Positions 11,701-21,928 of a DNA stretch of 64,000 nucleotides are shown here, one piece after another; positions within the stretch are counted from its first letter, which is position 1; the number at the start of each line of letters is the position of its first letter. The notes under the pieces are model-generated. The model had not been told where the DNA came from, searched no databases, and saw only the letters and a list, made by a program, of their open reading frames with translations. Location of the stretch: assembly GCA_013368315.1 (NCBI GenBank), contig JAACJM010000144.1:124001-188000 (forward strand). The letters run 5' to 3'. Both the position numbers and the translations under genes were made by a program. Source of the stretch: Tetrapyrgos nigripes (Eukaryota > Basidiomycota > Agaricomycetes > Agaricales > Campanellaceae).

Positions 11701-12878
11701 CTTCAAACTCCGGCTGACTTCTTGCCGCCGTGGATATTTTGCAAAGCCAAGACACCATTGTTCCTGCCTGGGACACCAACTCCTTCAGACTCCAAGTCCT
11801 CAACCAAAGTGCCATCACCAGGTCCAGTGCCGTTGCCACCACGACTTCAACGACTGTCACCGACTCCATTGCGACCACCAGCTCGCATACCATCACCATC
11901 ACGACCACCACAGTCCCCTAGCCGTGACCAATTCCGATTTTCCGGTCCTCTGTCCCCTAGCCAAGATCTATCCCCACTGTCCCCAATATCTCCACCCCAG
12001 TCCCCTACCGGTGACGTATCCCCGGCGCAATCATTATCTGAGGGGATTAGATCAGTCAAAGGAAAGGGAAAGGTGAGGGCAGTGGAGCATGACAATGAGG
12101 ACATTGACAATGAGGATGTGGAGAACGAGGAGGACTCAGACAGGAATGAGGGGGAGGAAGAAGATGGGGTTTGGACTAAAGGAGGATTGCGGCAGGGTGT
12201 GTTGGGACCACCGGGATGAGCCTCAGTTTTGGCCCCACATGCGGCTGTGCTTCGACCAGTGGAGACTATTCTTCAGCAGGTATGCTGCTGACGAGACCTG
12301 GATTGAGGTATTCGAGAGGACATCGAGGCAGCGTTTGGGTTCAAGGAGACAATGGTGCCCTTGAAAGAAGTGAAGAATGGCCAGGGATATCCGAATGGTT
12401 CGATGACTGGAGCTCTGGGGCAGGCCTGATTGTTGAGGGTTAGAAGCCGGAGAACTATAAGGCGATGGCTGAGGAAATGCGCGAGTGGTGGCACACCCTT
12501 AGCTCTTTCAACCCCAAGGACCAGCCAACTCCTCACATACTCTGCATATCGGGTTCACACAGCGGCGTCTAGCAGGCAATATGGACCCTCATGAGTTTGG
12601 CATTCACAGGTGCTGGTCTGCCTGTCGGCCCAGACCTTACTCGCCAGCCCCGGGCACCTGATCAAGCAGAGCTATTGGCAGATATGACCATATTAGCTGG
12701 TCAAATGCAGGAAAAACTGATCCATTGGTATTGTTTTAGCTACTTCAAGACCAAGACTGGTACCACCAAACGAAAGGAGCCGGTCGAATCCTCCTCCCAA
12801 GAGACGTGAGCGCAGAAGAAGGTGAAGGCGAATACCTCGAAGTCAGTAGGGACTGGGAAGAAAAAGGGCAAAAAGTAG
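8761..12878 (+). pseudogene. Uncharacterised KDZ cargo gene B, large, disordered, Pro/Ser-rich, with a premature stop
   Basis: The ATG at 8761 opens MTCKVPEKRKPGP. Exons with good splice sites are 8761-8950, 9014-10005, 10053-10468, 10529-10657, 10719-10825 and 10886-12219. The first exons hold a basic head, then an 84-bp coding minisatellite (repeated SSRPASPHP units at 9080-9300). The middle exons form a charged helical region (10180-10470). The sixth exon has NLS-like Lys/Arg clusters (11090-11140), a Pro-rich array and an acidic tail. One in-frame TGA at 10131-10133 breaks the third exon. Beyond 12219 coding-like sequence continues in changing frames to a lysine-rich end and stop at 12878. 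The layout resembles nuclear, low-complexity proteins common in Agaricomycete repeats; function is unknown. Confidence 0.6.
9080..9300 (+). repeat. 84-bp coding minisatellite in gene B
   Basis: Two nearly identical 84-bp units begin with GTGGCTGGCCCATCCGGTG (9082 and 9166). A third, shorter, diverged unit follows. Each encodes a Gly/Ser/Pro segment with RPASPHP or RPASPQP. Confidence 0.75.
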
Positions 12879-13922
12879 GAAGTAGTTGCTCTACATATGT
12901 ATTCCTTTGTTTTGTATCTTTTTAACTACGTGTATTGGGCTATCTCTTTGTTTTATTTATTAGTCCTATATGTGAGGTAGTGAAAAATTAAGACATTGTT
13001 CACAGAATGAAAAACTTGAAGAGATTGTGGATGGATTGCACTCACCCGTAATTAGATATGGGTGAGCACGTAGGGCATTACTTATTCCGATCCTCGCTTA
13101 GGTGTCTCAAAATTTTCCCTGAAAGCATTTACATATGCAAGTACAAATCTACATCTCAGGGGCTGGATTCCTAGAATCCATAAGTCTCTGGCTAGGTACA
13201 GAACAACTGTGGACAGCTCTCTACGCACTTGTCCCAATTATCGCTACGCCTCGCTTAAGCCATGCCTCCGATGGATCGGAAATCTTCTTGGTCATTGGTT
13301 TCTCTACATCATAATTATTCTGATGATCGCAACAACGCCTCTTGACCTGGCCCATAGCCCGGATAGATCGGCTTCTTCATGAACCTCTCTTGGGTGTCCG
13401 CAAATGTATGTATCTTTGCGTAGATTGTACAAGTCTCTGTGTAGGGATCAGTACAGGTCTCTACAAGGGCATTGCTACAAAACGGAATACATATATTGGG
13501 TTAAATACATATAAAAACATATATGTAACTAAGTAAGTGTACAACATAGACGAGGAAGAGACCTCAGTTCCATAAATGGAAACACCAACATAGTGTCGAG
13601 AGTGTATCTGTGGGCGTTGATCAGCCAGTATTTGATGAACGGATTTTAACTGAGGGAATGACACAACTAGGTTAAGCAAGTGTCGGGAGTGTGTCAGTGG
13701 TCGTTGATCAAGATAAAATGGTAAGCGAGATTGGGGCTCCCCAGCTGAGGTTTTGACGAGGGTTGAAGTTGTGGTGGTACAAGTAGACATTGGAGTTTAT
13801 TTTCATTGGAGGGAGGGTGACTGTGACATGCAGACACCAGGGCTAATACTCGAGGAGGTCCATAGTAATGTATTTACTGCATTTATAATGTGCAGAAGAG
13901 AAACCGATGGTCTGCTGCGCCA
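12879..13922. other. Non-coding stretch inside the KDZ element
   Basis: Only short frames without coding character are present. AT-rich sequence after 12880 (TTTGTTTTATTTATTAG) may hold the 3' end signals of gene B. No nested element was recognised. Confidence 0.5.
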
Positions 13923-14066
13923 TGCCGATCCCCCCTACCCACCCAATGGGCCCAGAAACCCAGCCCGTAACAGGTTATCCCACTGAGCTGCCCATAATGG
14001 AAATCCTCCACCCATAACCACATTCCGGCTATGGGCAAGGTCCCACCCATAACTGGTTACCCGTAC
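13923..14066 (-). repeat. Right subterminal inverted repeat of the KDZ element
   Basis: This is the partner of 304-466. The GTTATGGGTGG-type word occurs twice in it and once in mutated form on the left. The repeat sits about 400 bp inside the right terminus, while the left partner sits about 150 bp inside the left terminus, so the two arms are asymmetric. Confidence 0.75.
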
Positions 14067-14460
14067 GACATCGCCTCAAATCAGATCAATTTTTCCTCCT
14101 GGCTACCTCATAGGCCCTCTGCTAACCTACAGATGCTGTGGATAAGTGATATATTCTGTGTGACACCTATCATATTGAGGTAGCAAATCATTTTCTGACA
14201 ATGTTTGTGATGTGGCACCAGTGGTGACATCACTGATCGTGGGAATTACATACCATTTAAAGGTGAGATTTCATTGTTACGGGCCAGAAAGCTCATTACA
14301 CATGGCTTTTATGGGTCCTGAGTATGTTTTGTGCACTTTCAGATCCAAATGGCTTCATAAAGTATGTCTATACACCCTTCATGTGATGGTGTACCTTTTG
14401 GTCATAAGGTCTCTCCAGACCCCCTCCCCCCCAAGGTCTGGTCTCAGGTAGACCAACTGA

Positions 14461-14478
14461 AGACCCCTTGATCCTCAC
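14461..14478 (-). repeat. KDZ right terminus: terminal inverted repeat plus 8-bp target duplication
   Basis: AGACCCCTTG (14461-14470) is the exact reverse complement of the left terminus and is followed by the second ATCCTCAC (14471-14478). Confidence 0.85.
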
Positions 14479-14639
14479 TGTCTCTACATGAACCAAAATA
14501 ACGTCTACTGTTTGTATTATGTACTCTAAAATCATCCATTGCACTTGTCTGTCTCCTCTTCGCCTTGCTTGACCTTTGGTCTCTGGGGCGTCTATCCATA
14601 TGGATCATATGACGCGCTTCGGCTTGCTCGTGAGCTTCT

Positions 14640-14783
14640 GGTTGCCATATCTATATCCTTCTGGACACCCCCGACTCAGAATATTTATCTGAGAACGCCT
14701 CAGGATAAATTTTCCGCCGTCTGCCCAAAACGACAGGATGCATTTGTGGTCCGTTTCATGTGTAAGGAACTACATCTCCGAAA
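14640..14783 (+). repeat. 144-bp direct repeat, copy 1
   Basis: It matches 15088-15231 almost base for base with a constant offset of 448 bp. One frame across it reads ISFWTPPTQNIYLRTPQDKF in both copies. Confidence 0.85.
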
Positions 14784-15087
14784 GTGAGATTCTATGACGA
14801 AGGACAGAGAGGTTCCGTCATCACGATAATGTGACCTGGGCTCTTCTTGTCTTCTCGCATCCACTATCTCTTATGGATATCTTTCCTGAGGGATTTCATC
14901 CTTCGATAACTTCGACCCACCACCGCCCCTTTCTCCTCCTCACTTTGCATTTCTCACATCAAACTTTAAAATCTGGACATATACAATACTTGCATTAACC
15001 CCATTTCCTCCAAAACTTCTCCTTTGAAACCTATCTACCATACACTACATATGGATTTTACAGCAGTCTGTTGTCCAGAAGTCATAT

Positions 15088-15231
15088 GGTTGCCGTATCT
15101 ATATCCTTCTGGACACCCCCGACTCAGAATATTTATCTGAGAACACCTCAGGATAAATTTTCCGCCGTCTGCCCAAAACGACAGAATGTGTTTGCGGTCC
15201 GTTTTGCATGTAAGGAACTACATCTCCGAAA
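15088..15231 (+). repeat. 144-bp direct repeat, copy 2
   Basis: This is the second copy of 14640-14783. The sequences on either side of the two copies are unrelated, so the repeat ends are sharp. Confidence 0.85.
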
Positions 15232-16005
15232 TTTGCCTTTTCAGATGATGCAATGCCGCGGCGAGTTGGGACATAGAGTGACCAGAAATGGGTTCATTGC
15301 GAAATTGCATAAGGAGGTCGCTGGACCATGGTCCACCTCTGCCTGAGGGTCGAATATATGTTGAGTCAGCATCGTCATCTGTGGTTGTACGCTGGATAAG
15401 CAAGGGAGGTTTTATAAAAGTGTTTGTGGAAAGATCCACTGATTTTACAAAAGTATAACTTGTGGTTGATCCAGCGTTTTTACAAAATTCCCGCATCATT
15501 GGGTGGCACTGAGGGCTGGCATTGTTAAGTTACGGGATTATCATGATCAGAGCTCTCAGCTAAGTATGTATTGTCGGTCTGCCGCAGAGTCTGGCTGCAA
15601 TTCGAAACCTGCCTTGGGGCCGCATTTTATCAATCAACTAAAAATCTATTTTCTATATCAGAGTCCTCTTTCGAGTGCTGATAAAAAGCAGGCCAAGTGA
15701 AATCTGCTGCGCTCCTCAAAACCTCCCACATCTTCCACCCTTCAATGCCTCTTTCCTCTCTAGAGAGTACCCCTTGTCTCGGCCTTATTGTCTCATAGGG
15801 CTCCTATCGGATCGGATTGGGTCGGATTCGGATGGCATCCGCTCGGATTGGTAGACACAAAATCCCAATCCGCATCTGACGGATGGCATCCGACAATCCG
15901 ACGGATTATCCGCAGATGGCAGCCACCTGCGTAGTACGGTGCCCTAGACCCTTACTCTGAACTTTTCTTTCAGTTTTTTGGTGTGTTGTTGTTTATTACT
16001 TTACT

Positions 16006-16233
16006 TTGAAAAAAGTACTTACAGTAATTGAGAAATTCCCTGAGTACAGTCACTTCCGCCACTTCAGCGAGAAAGCTTCTCACGCTGAGAAGACTACCTT
16101 TTATGTCAAAAAATCCTATTTTACGCAGCCTATGCTGCCTACTGTCACTTTCATTAATAAAAAGGATATCTTGGAACTGTACAGTACCTACGAACAGCTC
16201 AAGACTGAACCAGATAGGATGAAGAGGATGTGG
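16006..16233 (+). CDS. Coding-like exon inside the Mutator-like element, possible captured gene fragment
   Basis: A CAG acceptor at 16021-16023 precedes a frame open for about 70 codons, with residues such as EKFPEYSHFRHF, KTTFYVKKSYFTQPMLPT and DILELYSTYEQLKTEP. Composition and codon use look protein-like, unlike the flanking CGGAT arrays. The frame is cut by the nested MITE at 16231. I do not recognise the protein. A capture of host exon sequence is inferred from position only. Confidence 0.35.
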
Positions 16234-16522
16234 GCCACCGCTTCGCGTGGCAGTAACGAGGCCCAAGGTTTCACACTTAAAGTAAGCAAATCACGACGTT
16301 GTTATTATCTTCACTGATGGTGAGTACCACTCAGCAGCGAAGAGTATGAATGAAGGATGATAGGCGTTGGAAAGGAAGTCCGTTCCAGACCACACGCTTT
16401 TCGGCAACAGCCGGTGACCGGCTACGGTGATCAAATGACACCGGAAACCGGTAGACCTATTCAGCACAGCCACATGCGGAAGCGTCATGTTATAAGAACG
16501 AGACCCTAAAGGGCCTCGTAAC
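16231..16522. mobile_element. Small inverted-repeat element of the GTAACGAGGCCC family, copy A
   Basis: The left side has a hairpin, GGGCCACCGCTTCGCGTGGC, followed by GTAACGAGGCCC (16253-16264). The right end is the inverse, GGGCCTCGTAAC (16511-16522). Copy B at 21511-21745 is clearly similar throughout, including the AGCCACA..C.GAAACGTCA-type segment and TTATAAGAACGAGACCC near the right end. Confidence 0.75.
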
Positions 16523-16693
16523 AACAGCAATGCCTTCCCACGCCTCTAACTCATCCGCAGATCATCTTCGGATTGGTCGGATGCCATCCGTCGGTTGGTG
16601 GGCTGCAAGAAGGCCATCCGCATCCGAATCCGAAGCAGCAATCGCTCGGATGGCGCCGGATCATCCGATCCGATAGGAGCCCTATTGTCTCAT

Positions 16694-17240
16694 CAACAGT
16701 ATGTTTTTATTTGGACTTCATTAATAGCATAACCATGGCACGACAGTTCCTCAATCAGCTTACCAGTGTTCTATACGGTACTAATTGTTTCTCCCTGATG
16801 CAGCGGTGTAGTAGGGACATCTGTGAGGTTTCTGCCGATTTTGCTGGTGTTTGTCCATGTTTGTTGGTAGCTGTAGCCTAGTTTCCTGTCATAGTGCTAG
16901 ACAATCTAGCATGTCTTGGGAGGCTTTCTCCAGCAGCAGGCTATGCCTGCTCCAGCGGTCACTCAAATTACTTACTGCAAGTACATATGGGATTCTGTTC
17001 GTCATCTGCATGTATATTATTTGGTGCAGAAAGGGGACTGTCAGAAAGGGGTATCAAATTGCCCTAATACTTTTATTCACATTAGCAACGTTGGGCTACA
17101 GGTATACCCACCATCACTATGATCATTGTGACAGGTAAACTACATACAGAAAGCAGTCTATGCACATATATGCCAATAACCGTGGTAAAATGTTCCTGCC
17201 ATCGCTCTGACGTGTTCCCGAGTACAGCGGTAAAGAAAGC
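16694..17240. other. Intergenic stretch between two small elements
   Basis: Nothing beyond short frames. No repeat partner was found elsewhere in the window. Confidence 0.4.
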
Positions 17241-17249
17241 TGCCCAGTA

Positions 17250-17941
17250 ACAAAACGCTATTCACCCACCAAAATCACTGGTCACGCGATTTGATTATGT
17301 GAGCGCCGCGCGCGCGGATTTTGTACAAGTCTACTCGTCGAGCGGCCTCCCGCCCTCGACAGCGCTGGGTCTATTACTAAGGTACAAATTTTTGGGCGAG
17401 GCTTCCTGTATGTATATAGAGTAAATATAACAAACAAATTCGAGTTTCTAGCTGATAATTGTATGACAAAGTATTGTTTACCTACACAGTCTGGACCAAA
17501 TAATCCCAGCGCAATTCTTTTTTCTGCTTCCGTCGTTGAATTGCTCTGCACTGAATTGTGCTCCCGCTCCCGCCGTCTTCTTTTCCCTATATGGACTCTA
17601 CCGCTGCTGGATTTGAGGATTCTCGTGGAATACGGCCTACAACATGTGCCTCTTCCAGCAGCAAAGCGGCTAAACGCGTGGAGAGGAACACACTTGGATA
17701 CCAAGTGCAAAGAAAGAATGAATAGATACTAAAATTAGAGCTAGAAACTCAAAATTTTTTGCTATATTTACTCTATATACATACAGGAAGCCTCGCCCAA
17801 AAATTTGTACTTTAGTAATAGACCCAGCGCTGTCGAGGAAGGCAGGAGGCCGCTCAACGAGTACTTGTACAAAATCCGCGCGCGGCGCTCACATAATCAA
17901 ATCACGTGACCAGTGATTTTGGTGGGTGAATAGCGTTTTGT
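17250..17941. mobile_element. Foldback element with about 178-bp inverted repeats and a 9-bp target duplication
   Basis: The ends ACAAAACGCTATTCACCC and the inverse are flanked by TGCCCAGTA at 17241-17249 and 17942-17950. The inverted arms run 17250-17427 and 17764-17941, differ by only a few bases and contain GCGCGCG runs. A 9-bp duplication with long arms points to a Mutator-like non-autonomous element. Confidence 0.85.
17591..17725 (+). CDS. 44-codon frame inside the foldback element
   Basis: ATG at 17591 to TAG at 17723-17725 encodes a small Ser/Ala/Arg-rich peptide beginning MDSTAAGFEDSRGIRP. It is the only sizeable ATG frame in the unique centre of the element. It could be a remnant of a transposase N-terminus or chance. 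No domain is recognised. Confidence 0.3.
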   Translation: MDSTAAGFEDSRGIRPTTCASSSSKAAKRVERNTLGYQVQRKNE

Positions 17942-18045
17942 TGCCCAGTAAGCTCTCTAACACATTTTTTGGGGTGCACAAGGGGTATGTGGCAAGATGG
18001 AGGGCAGTTTTTCGACTGACAAGTAGGATATGGCTGCTGGTCATT

Positions 18046-18121
18046 GCGCACACGATTTCGAGCCAACTGCTCAACACATGCTGACTAAGTCACACGTGGC
18101 AGCAGTTGGCTTTGCGCAACC
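18046..18121 (+). repeat. Hairpin repeat, copy 1 (AGCCAACTGCT arms)
   Basis: AGCCAACTGCT and AGCAGTTGGCT form an 11-bp perfect inverted repeat inside a 76-bp block that recurs at 22662-22735. Both copies start near GC(A/G)CACACGAT and end TTTGCGCAACC. Confidence 0.7.
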
Positions 18122-18327
18122 ATTTTTCATTTTTCGTTTTTTTCTTCATTTTTTTCACTATTGAATAAAACCTTGATAAAACCTCTATTTTATGTTTGGG
18201 TTCATGTTTGGAAAATGTGGGTTTGGAAGTGATGGGGTGGATGAGGCAAACCGGTAGGCCTGTAACTTGGTCCCTCCGATTTATCAAGTTTGATCAAAAG
18301 CAGAGCTTTCCTTGACAGAGGGACCTG

Positions 18328-18410
18328 CAAGGGGCTCCGATAAAAAAGTTACATACCGGGGGTCGGAAAAAAATTAAGGACCTGGTGGAGGGACCCTACC
18401 TACCTAACCT
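18328..18410 (+). repeat. KDZ-MITE-like terminal fragment (CAAGGGGCTCCG)
   Basis: This block starts CAAGGGGCTCCGA and continues through AAGTTACATACCGGGGGTC to CTACCTACCTAACC. It matches the left half of the complete small element at 54266-54634. No right terminus was found nearby. Confidence 0.6.
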
Positions 18411-18420
18411 TCCAGTAAGG

Positions 18421-19636
18421 TCCATGGGAGGTACCCATAGGGTCATAATATAACCACTAGACCACTGTAATAATGTTGACAATCCAGTTGCCTGGGTCAT
18501 GTAGTGCATCACTACCTTTTAGAAAAAAATAGATTTTCCGAGGCATGATCAAAGAGCCAGATGTACCAGTGGACCATGCAAAGAGCCCAAGTGCGTGTTG
18601 ATGTCATGGAGAAATGTGGGAGCAGTAATCAAGCTTAGAGACTGAAAGATTGTTTAAAAATGGCAGTTATAATTATAGTCAATGAAAGGGGTGTGGGCCA
18701 TTGCCAAGGGGTGGCAAGATCGAGGCCATCACTAGCCAGAATGATAAAGTACATATTATTGTTATACTTTTTACCCTCCACAGGACCCCACCCAACTTGT
18801 AGTACATGAAATCAGGACTTTTTACAAATGTACGGTATGAAGTGGTTGTGGGCCAATGCTAACATGTGGCAAGTACGAGGCCTTTTTATTTCCAGCTGAG
18901 TACAATAAAAAATATGCTAATAGATCAAGGGTATGATGTAGGGCATGAAAATCTGTGAGAGCTGCTAGTGATGTGACAATACACATCGAACTCTGTATCA
19001 CTCAGAAAAGAAATGGAACCCAGATTGGAATAGTGGCTGATGGATGATCAACCTCGGGAAAAATCGGAGGGAAGAAGTCGGGAACGTAAGAACATAGCCA
19101 CCAGCAGAAAGGGAGTGTAAACAACTCATCCTCATTTCATTCAGTCTCGTAACATTGGCCTGCATCTATCCTAGACCCAAATGCATAATGCTTCCGCAGG
19201 TCAAAACAGATACAGGCAAGGAAAAATCCAAAAGCCACCAGAAACACCTAAACAAAATAAAAGAGGTCCCCCGACACCCCAGGGTACTTCAGCTCAAACA
19301 TCACAGGCCTCGCAGTGATGTAGATAGTGATACAGATGTTTTCCTTTGATAACATGGGCAAAATCTCGATTTTTTGATGTATATACAAAGATTGTTTTGG
19401 GTGGGCTTTCACGAAGGAACAGAAGGAAGTGGTGACTGATGAATAAGCACGCGGCATTGACGCGGCATACCTCTGCAATCACAGTTCCAAAGCTCAGGAG
19501 TTTTAGGAATTTGTGAACGGGAAAAGCAGGGTATGATTTGACATAGCCACATGTGGAAATGGATTGTAAAGAGCTCACCCTCATTTCATTCGGCCTCGTA
19601 ATTCAGATAGGTTCAATAGCTTTTTCACTCTCTTCA
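18421..19636. other. Non-coding region with scattered repeat-end sequences
   Basis: Two segments near 19090-19150 and 19540-19600 share AGCCAC, CTCATCCTCATTTCATTC-like and CTCGTAA words with the right ends of the GTAACGAGGCCC family. They are probably decayed termini. No gene is seen. Confidence 0.4.
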
Positions 19637-19840
19637 GAATTACGAGGCCTCTTAATGGCTGAGTTAACTTATGCCTCAAACTCCCACCCCTTTTTGTTGC
19701 CACAGCCAGTCTTTGCCCTTCCCGACAACCGGAATGAATGTTCAGACTCAGTCTGGACCAGATCCAAGGACCATTGACATCAATAACCATGACGTCATGC
19801 TAGTGTGTCAAATCAGTCTGCTTAACGCCCTTTCTTCCCT
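19637..19840 (+). repeat. Fragment of the GTAACGAGGCCC family, copy D
   Basis: From ATTACGAGGCCTC it shares AGTTAACTTATG, CTCAAACTCCCACCCC, CAGACTCAGTCTGGACC and CATGACGTCATGC with the reverse complement of copy C (23984-24555), in the same order. The second end is missing. Confidence 0.65.
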
Positions 19841-19941
19841 CTCACTTTCCACTGATTCTCCCTCCTTTCTGCATAGCCTGAGTTAGACTACATGAAAGGG
19901 CCTTGCAATTCGTCACATGAAGCAATGGCCCTTTGCCCCAG

Positions 19942-20394
19942 TCATATTTTTTTTTCTTCATCCATGGCCGTGTGCAAGATCCTTGTGAATATCAGAGTGG
20001 GAGCAGCATCAAGATTGTTGCAAGGATCCCAGTTCCAAATATACACAACGGTGATATCATTCAATGTCATTCGCAATAACGGCTTCGCACTTTCGAACTC
20101 TTCAGAAATCTGGCTCTCTACCACATCGAAGGCTACCTCCTTAGCCTTCAGCTAGGACTGAATCTGAGCCTTGCCCTTCTCTTCTTTCCACAGAGAATCA
20201 AGAATGTTCCATACATTCCCAATATCATCACAAAGCAGTTTACTTCTGTACTTGTGCAACATGGCATTGGAGGTGTTGCTACTGAGAATCCGTACAAGAA
20301 GATTGGCTGGTGATACCTGAGATATTGCTAAATGCTCAAGGGCCTTCTTGACATTTGCTTTCAAGCCTTTCGGCTGTTGAGTAACTGGCTCCAA
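19942..20394 (-). pseudogene. Fragment of a basidiomycete transposon-type protein (possibly DUF6589-like)
   Basis: The minus-strand frame reads from 20394 to 19942, interrupted only by a TAG at 20152-20154. Residues include LEHLAISQVSPANLLVRIL, LWKEEKGKAQ and, after the stop, ESQISEEFESAKPLLRMTL. This pattern recalls the N-terminal part of large Agaricomycete proteins found with repeats. I make that link from memory and hold it loosely. Upstream minus-strand frames (20361-20585, 20968-21266) are Ser/Pro-rich and may be the disordered N-terminus, but no continuous gene model could be built. The remainder of the protein is absent. Confidence 0.4.
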
Positions 20395-21510
20395 AAGTGG
20401 AATGGGTGATTGAAGAGTCGAGTTCTGCTGAGGAGACTGTGTATGAAGGATTTCTGGACTAGGAGGAGGGGATTCTGGGATATCTGTAAAGCCATCTGGG
20501 ATCTCTGAATTTGGAGAGGATTCTCAAATATCTGCAAAGTCATCTCACACCACTGCATCAATTTCTGTGGGAGAATTGAGTGCAAGAGCAGAGAATTGCA
20601 GTGGTGACTGTAGGAATTACAATAAGTAATTCATAGTAAAGTTATAGACCACATAATATGAAGCTGATAATGGTGTATTGTGCTTGCAGCTTACTGCAAT
20701 CGCATGATGATAGTGTCTACTTTTACAAGCTTGTATACTGTTATCTACTGTGGCTGAGCAAGTCTGTAAATATAGCACAGTGGTGTAAAGTGGTAACTAT
20801 GGTGTAAGAGTGCATATGTGGATACAAGTGGATCATTGTAAATGATAGATTGATATAATGATATAGAATTCCAACAGTGACAATGGATTTGAATTATCTG
20901 AACTGGAGACAAACTGGCTGGGAGTGTAAGGGCTAGTTTCATTTGGTGATGGGTTATCACTGGGAAACTATAGCATGGAAGTTGACAGAGTAAGGGTAGC
21001 TGAAGCTGATGTGGGTGATGGGATAAAAGGACTTTCTGCTAGTTGAAATTTGCTCTGTTCAGGGCTTTTTTTCGCTTCGCCTCGAGGTTGGCGCACTGGT
21101 CTATTGTCAATTGACCATACAGCTTCAGTACTACTAGATGGAGTAGGTATTGTACTCGGAGAGGCTGAATTTGGATGAACTGGAGTATACATGTGGAAGC
21201 TAGACTCGCTAGGTAGAGGTGCAGCAAACGTCGTAGTAAGTAGTCAAGAAGCAAAAAGAAGACCATGAGTTACACTACGCTCAATTAACGCTCAACAACG
21301 GCAATGAATTTGGGGTCAGTGGACTGACTTGCTAATCTTGAGGCACAGCGTGTGTGCCTTGGATTCTCCGTTTGCCTTCATTTTTAATCAGCAACTTGTA
21401 CAATTTGGTAGATACCTACTTGAGTATATAATCAAGCTAAATGGTTTCTGGGTCTGACTATAACACAACAGGGCTGTTGTAGCTCTGGTACCATATATGC
21501 GTATGAAGGA

Positions 21511-21745
21511 GCTGTGGGCCACCGCTTCGCGTGGCAGTAACGAGGCCCAAGTAATCAGTTCATGGATGGTGAGCAGTGATGAGTAAGGGTGAAAGATGAT
21601 GAGCGTTGCAGATCACGCGTCTTTGCGGCAACGGCCGATGATCGGTTACGGTGATCAAATGGCACCGGGGACCGGTGGAGTTAACGAGCATAGCCACACG
21701 CAGAAACGTCAGGTTATAAGAACGAGACCCTAAAGGGCCTCGTAA
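21511..21745. mobile_element. Small inverted-repeat element of the GTAACGAGGCCC family, copy B
   Basis: The hairpin GGGCCACCGCTTCGCGTGGC and GTAACGAGGCCC on the left and GGGCCTCGTAA on the right match copy A (16231-16522). The interior is shorter but similar, including ACGGTGATCAAATG and GAACGAGACCCTAAAGGG. Confidence 0.75.
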
Positions 21746-21920
21746 TGCTGGCACAAAGAAATGCCGCCATATTCTATCCCTCTCACTGCCGACACTTTGG
21801 CACAACTTTCCCTTTCCCGTTGCCTTCCTCCATTCATCAATCAAGTCTTTTGTCTCCAATGACCTTCTCAGAACCTCCATTTGTACAAAAAGCTCATTAT
21901 CTCTGCCACAAGCCTCCATA
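21746..21920 (-). pseudogene. Short coding remnant next to a MITE
   Basis: The minus-strand frame includes GRDNELFVQMEVLRRSLETK and DEWRKATGKGKL, a protein-like helical segment of about 55 residues. It is cut on one side by copy B and on the other by the element at 21929. It may belong to the same transposon-type protein as 19942-20394, but this is a guess. Confidence 0.3.
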
Positions 21921-21928
21921 ACAATTAT

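Larger units (their letters stand above)
157..14470. mobile_element. Complete KDZ (Zisupton/Dileera-like) DNA transposon, 14.3 kb, with cargo genes
   Basis: The left end reads CAAGGGGTCTCC from 157. The right end, reverse-complemented from 14470, reads CAAGGGGTCTTC, so the first ten bases are identical. The 8-bp word ATCCTCAC lies directly outside both ends (149-156 and 14471-14478), a target site duplication of the size reported for Zisupton-type elements. Long subterminal inverted repeats lie inside the ends. Between them are a KDZ transposase on the minus strand, a small basic-protein gene, two multi-exon plus-strand genes and two related gene ends at 1.2-2.1 kb. The transposase is broken, so this copy is probably not autonomous now. 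The ends and duplication are read directly; membership in KDZ rests on the transposase protein similarity recalled from Agaricomycete genomes. Confidence 0.85.
14479..15786. other. Intergenic region right of the KDZ element with a duplicated 144-bp segment
   Basis: Apart from the direct repeat listed separately, I see only short frames. None has convincing coding features. Confidence 0.5.
15797..16683. mobile_element. Mutator-like non-autonomous element with CGGAT-rich ends
   Basis: The ends are AGGGCTCCTATCGGATCGGAT and its reverse complement. They are flanked by ATTGTCTCAT on both sides (15787-15796 and 16684-16693), a 10-bp target duplication in the range known for Mutator-like elements. 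About 140 bp at each end is packed with CGGAT/ATCCG words and the palindrome CGGATGGCATCCG. The interior carries a coding-like segment and a nested smaller element. A related start, AGGGCTCCTAGCAGATCGG, occurs at 49792. Confidence 0.8.

Noticed and set aside
1..14500. TET/JBP gene as KDZ cargo
   Set aside because: No frame shows the HxD...H iron-binding pattern in a suitable context. Genes A and B do not look like dioxygenases.
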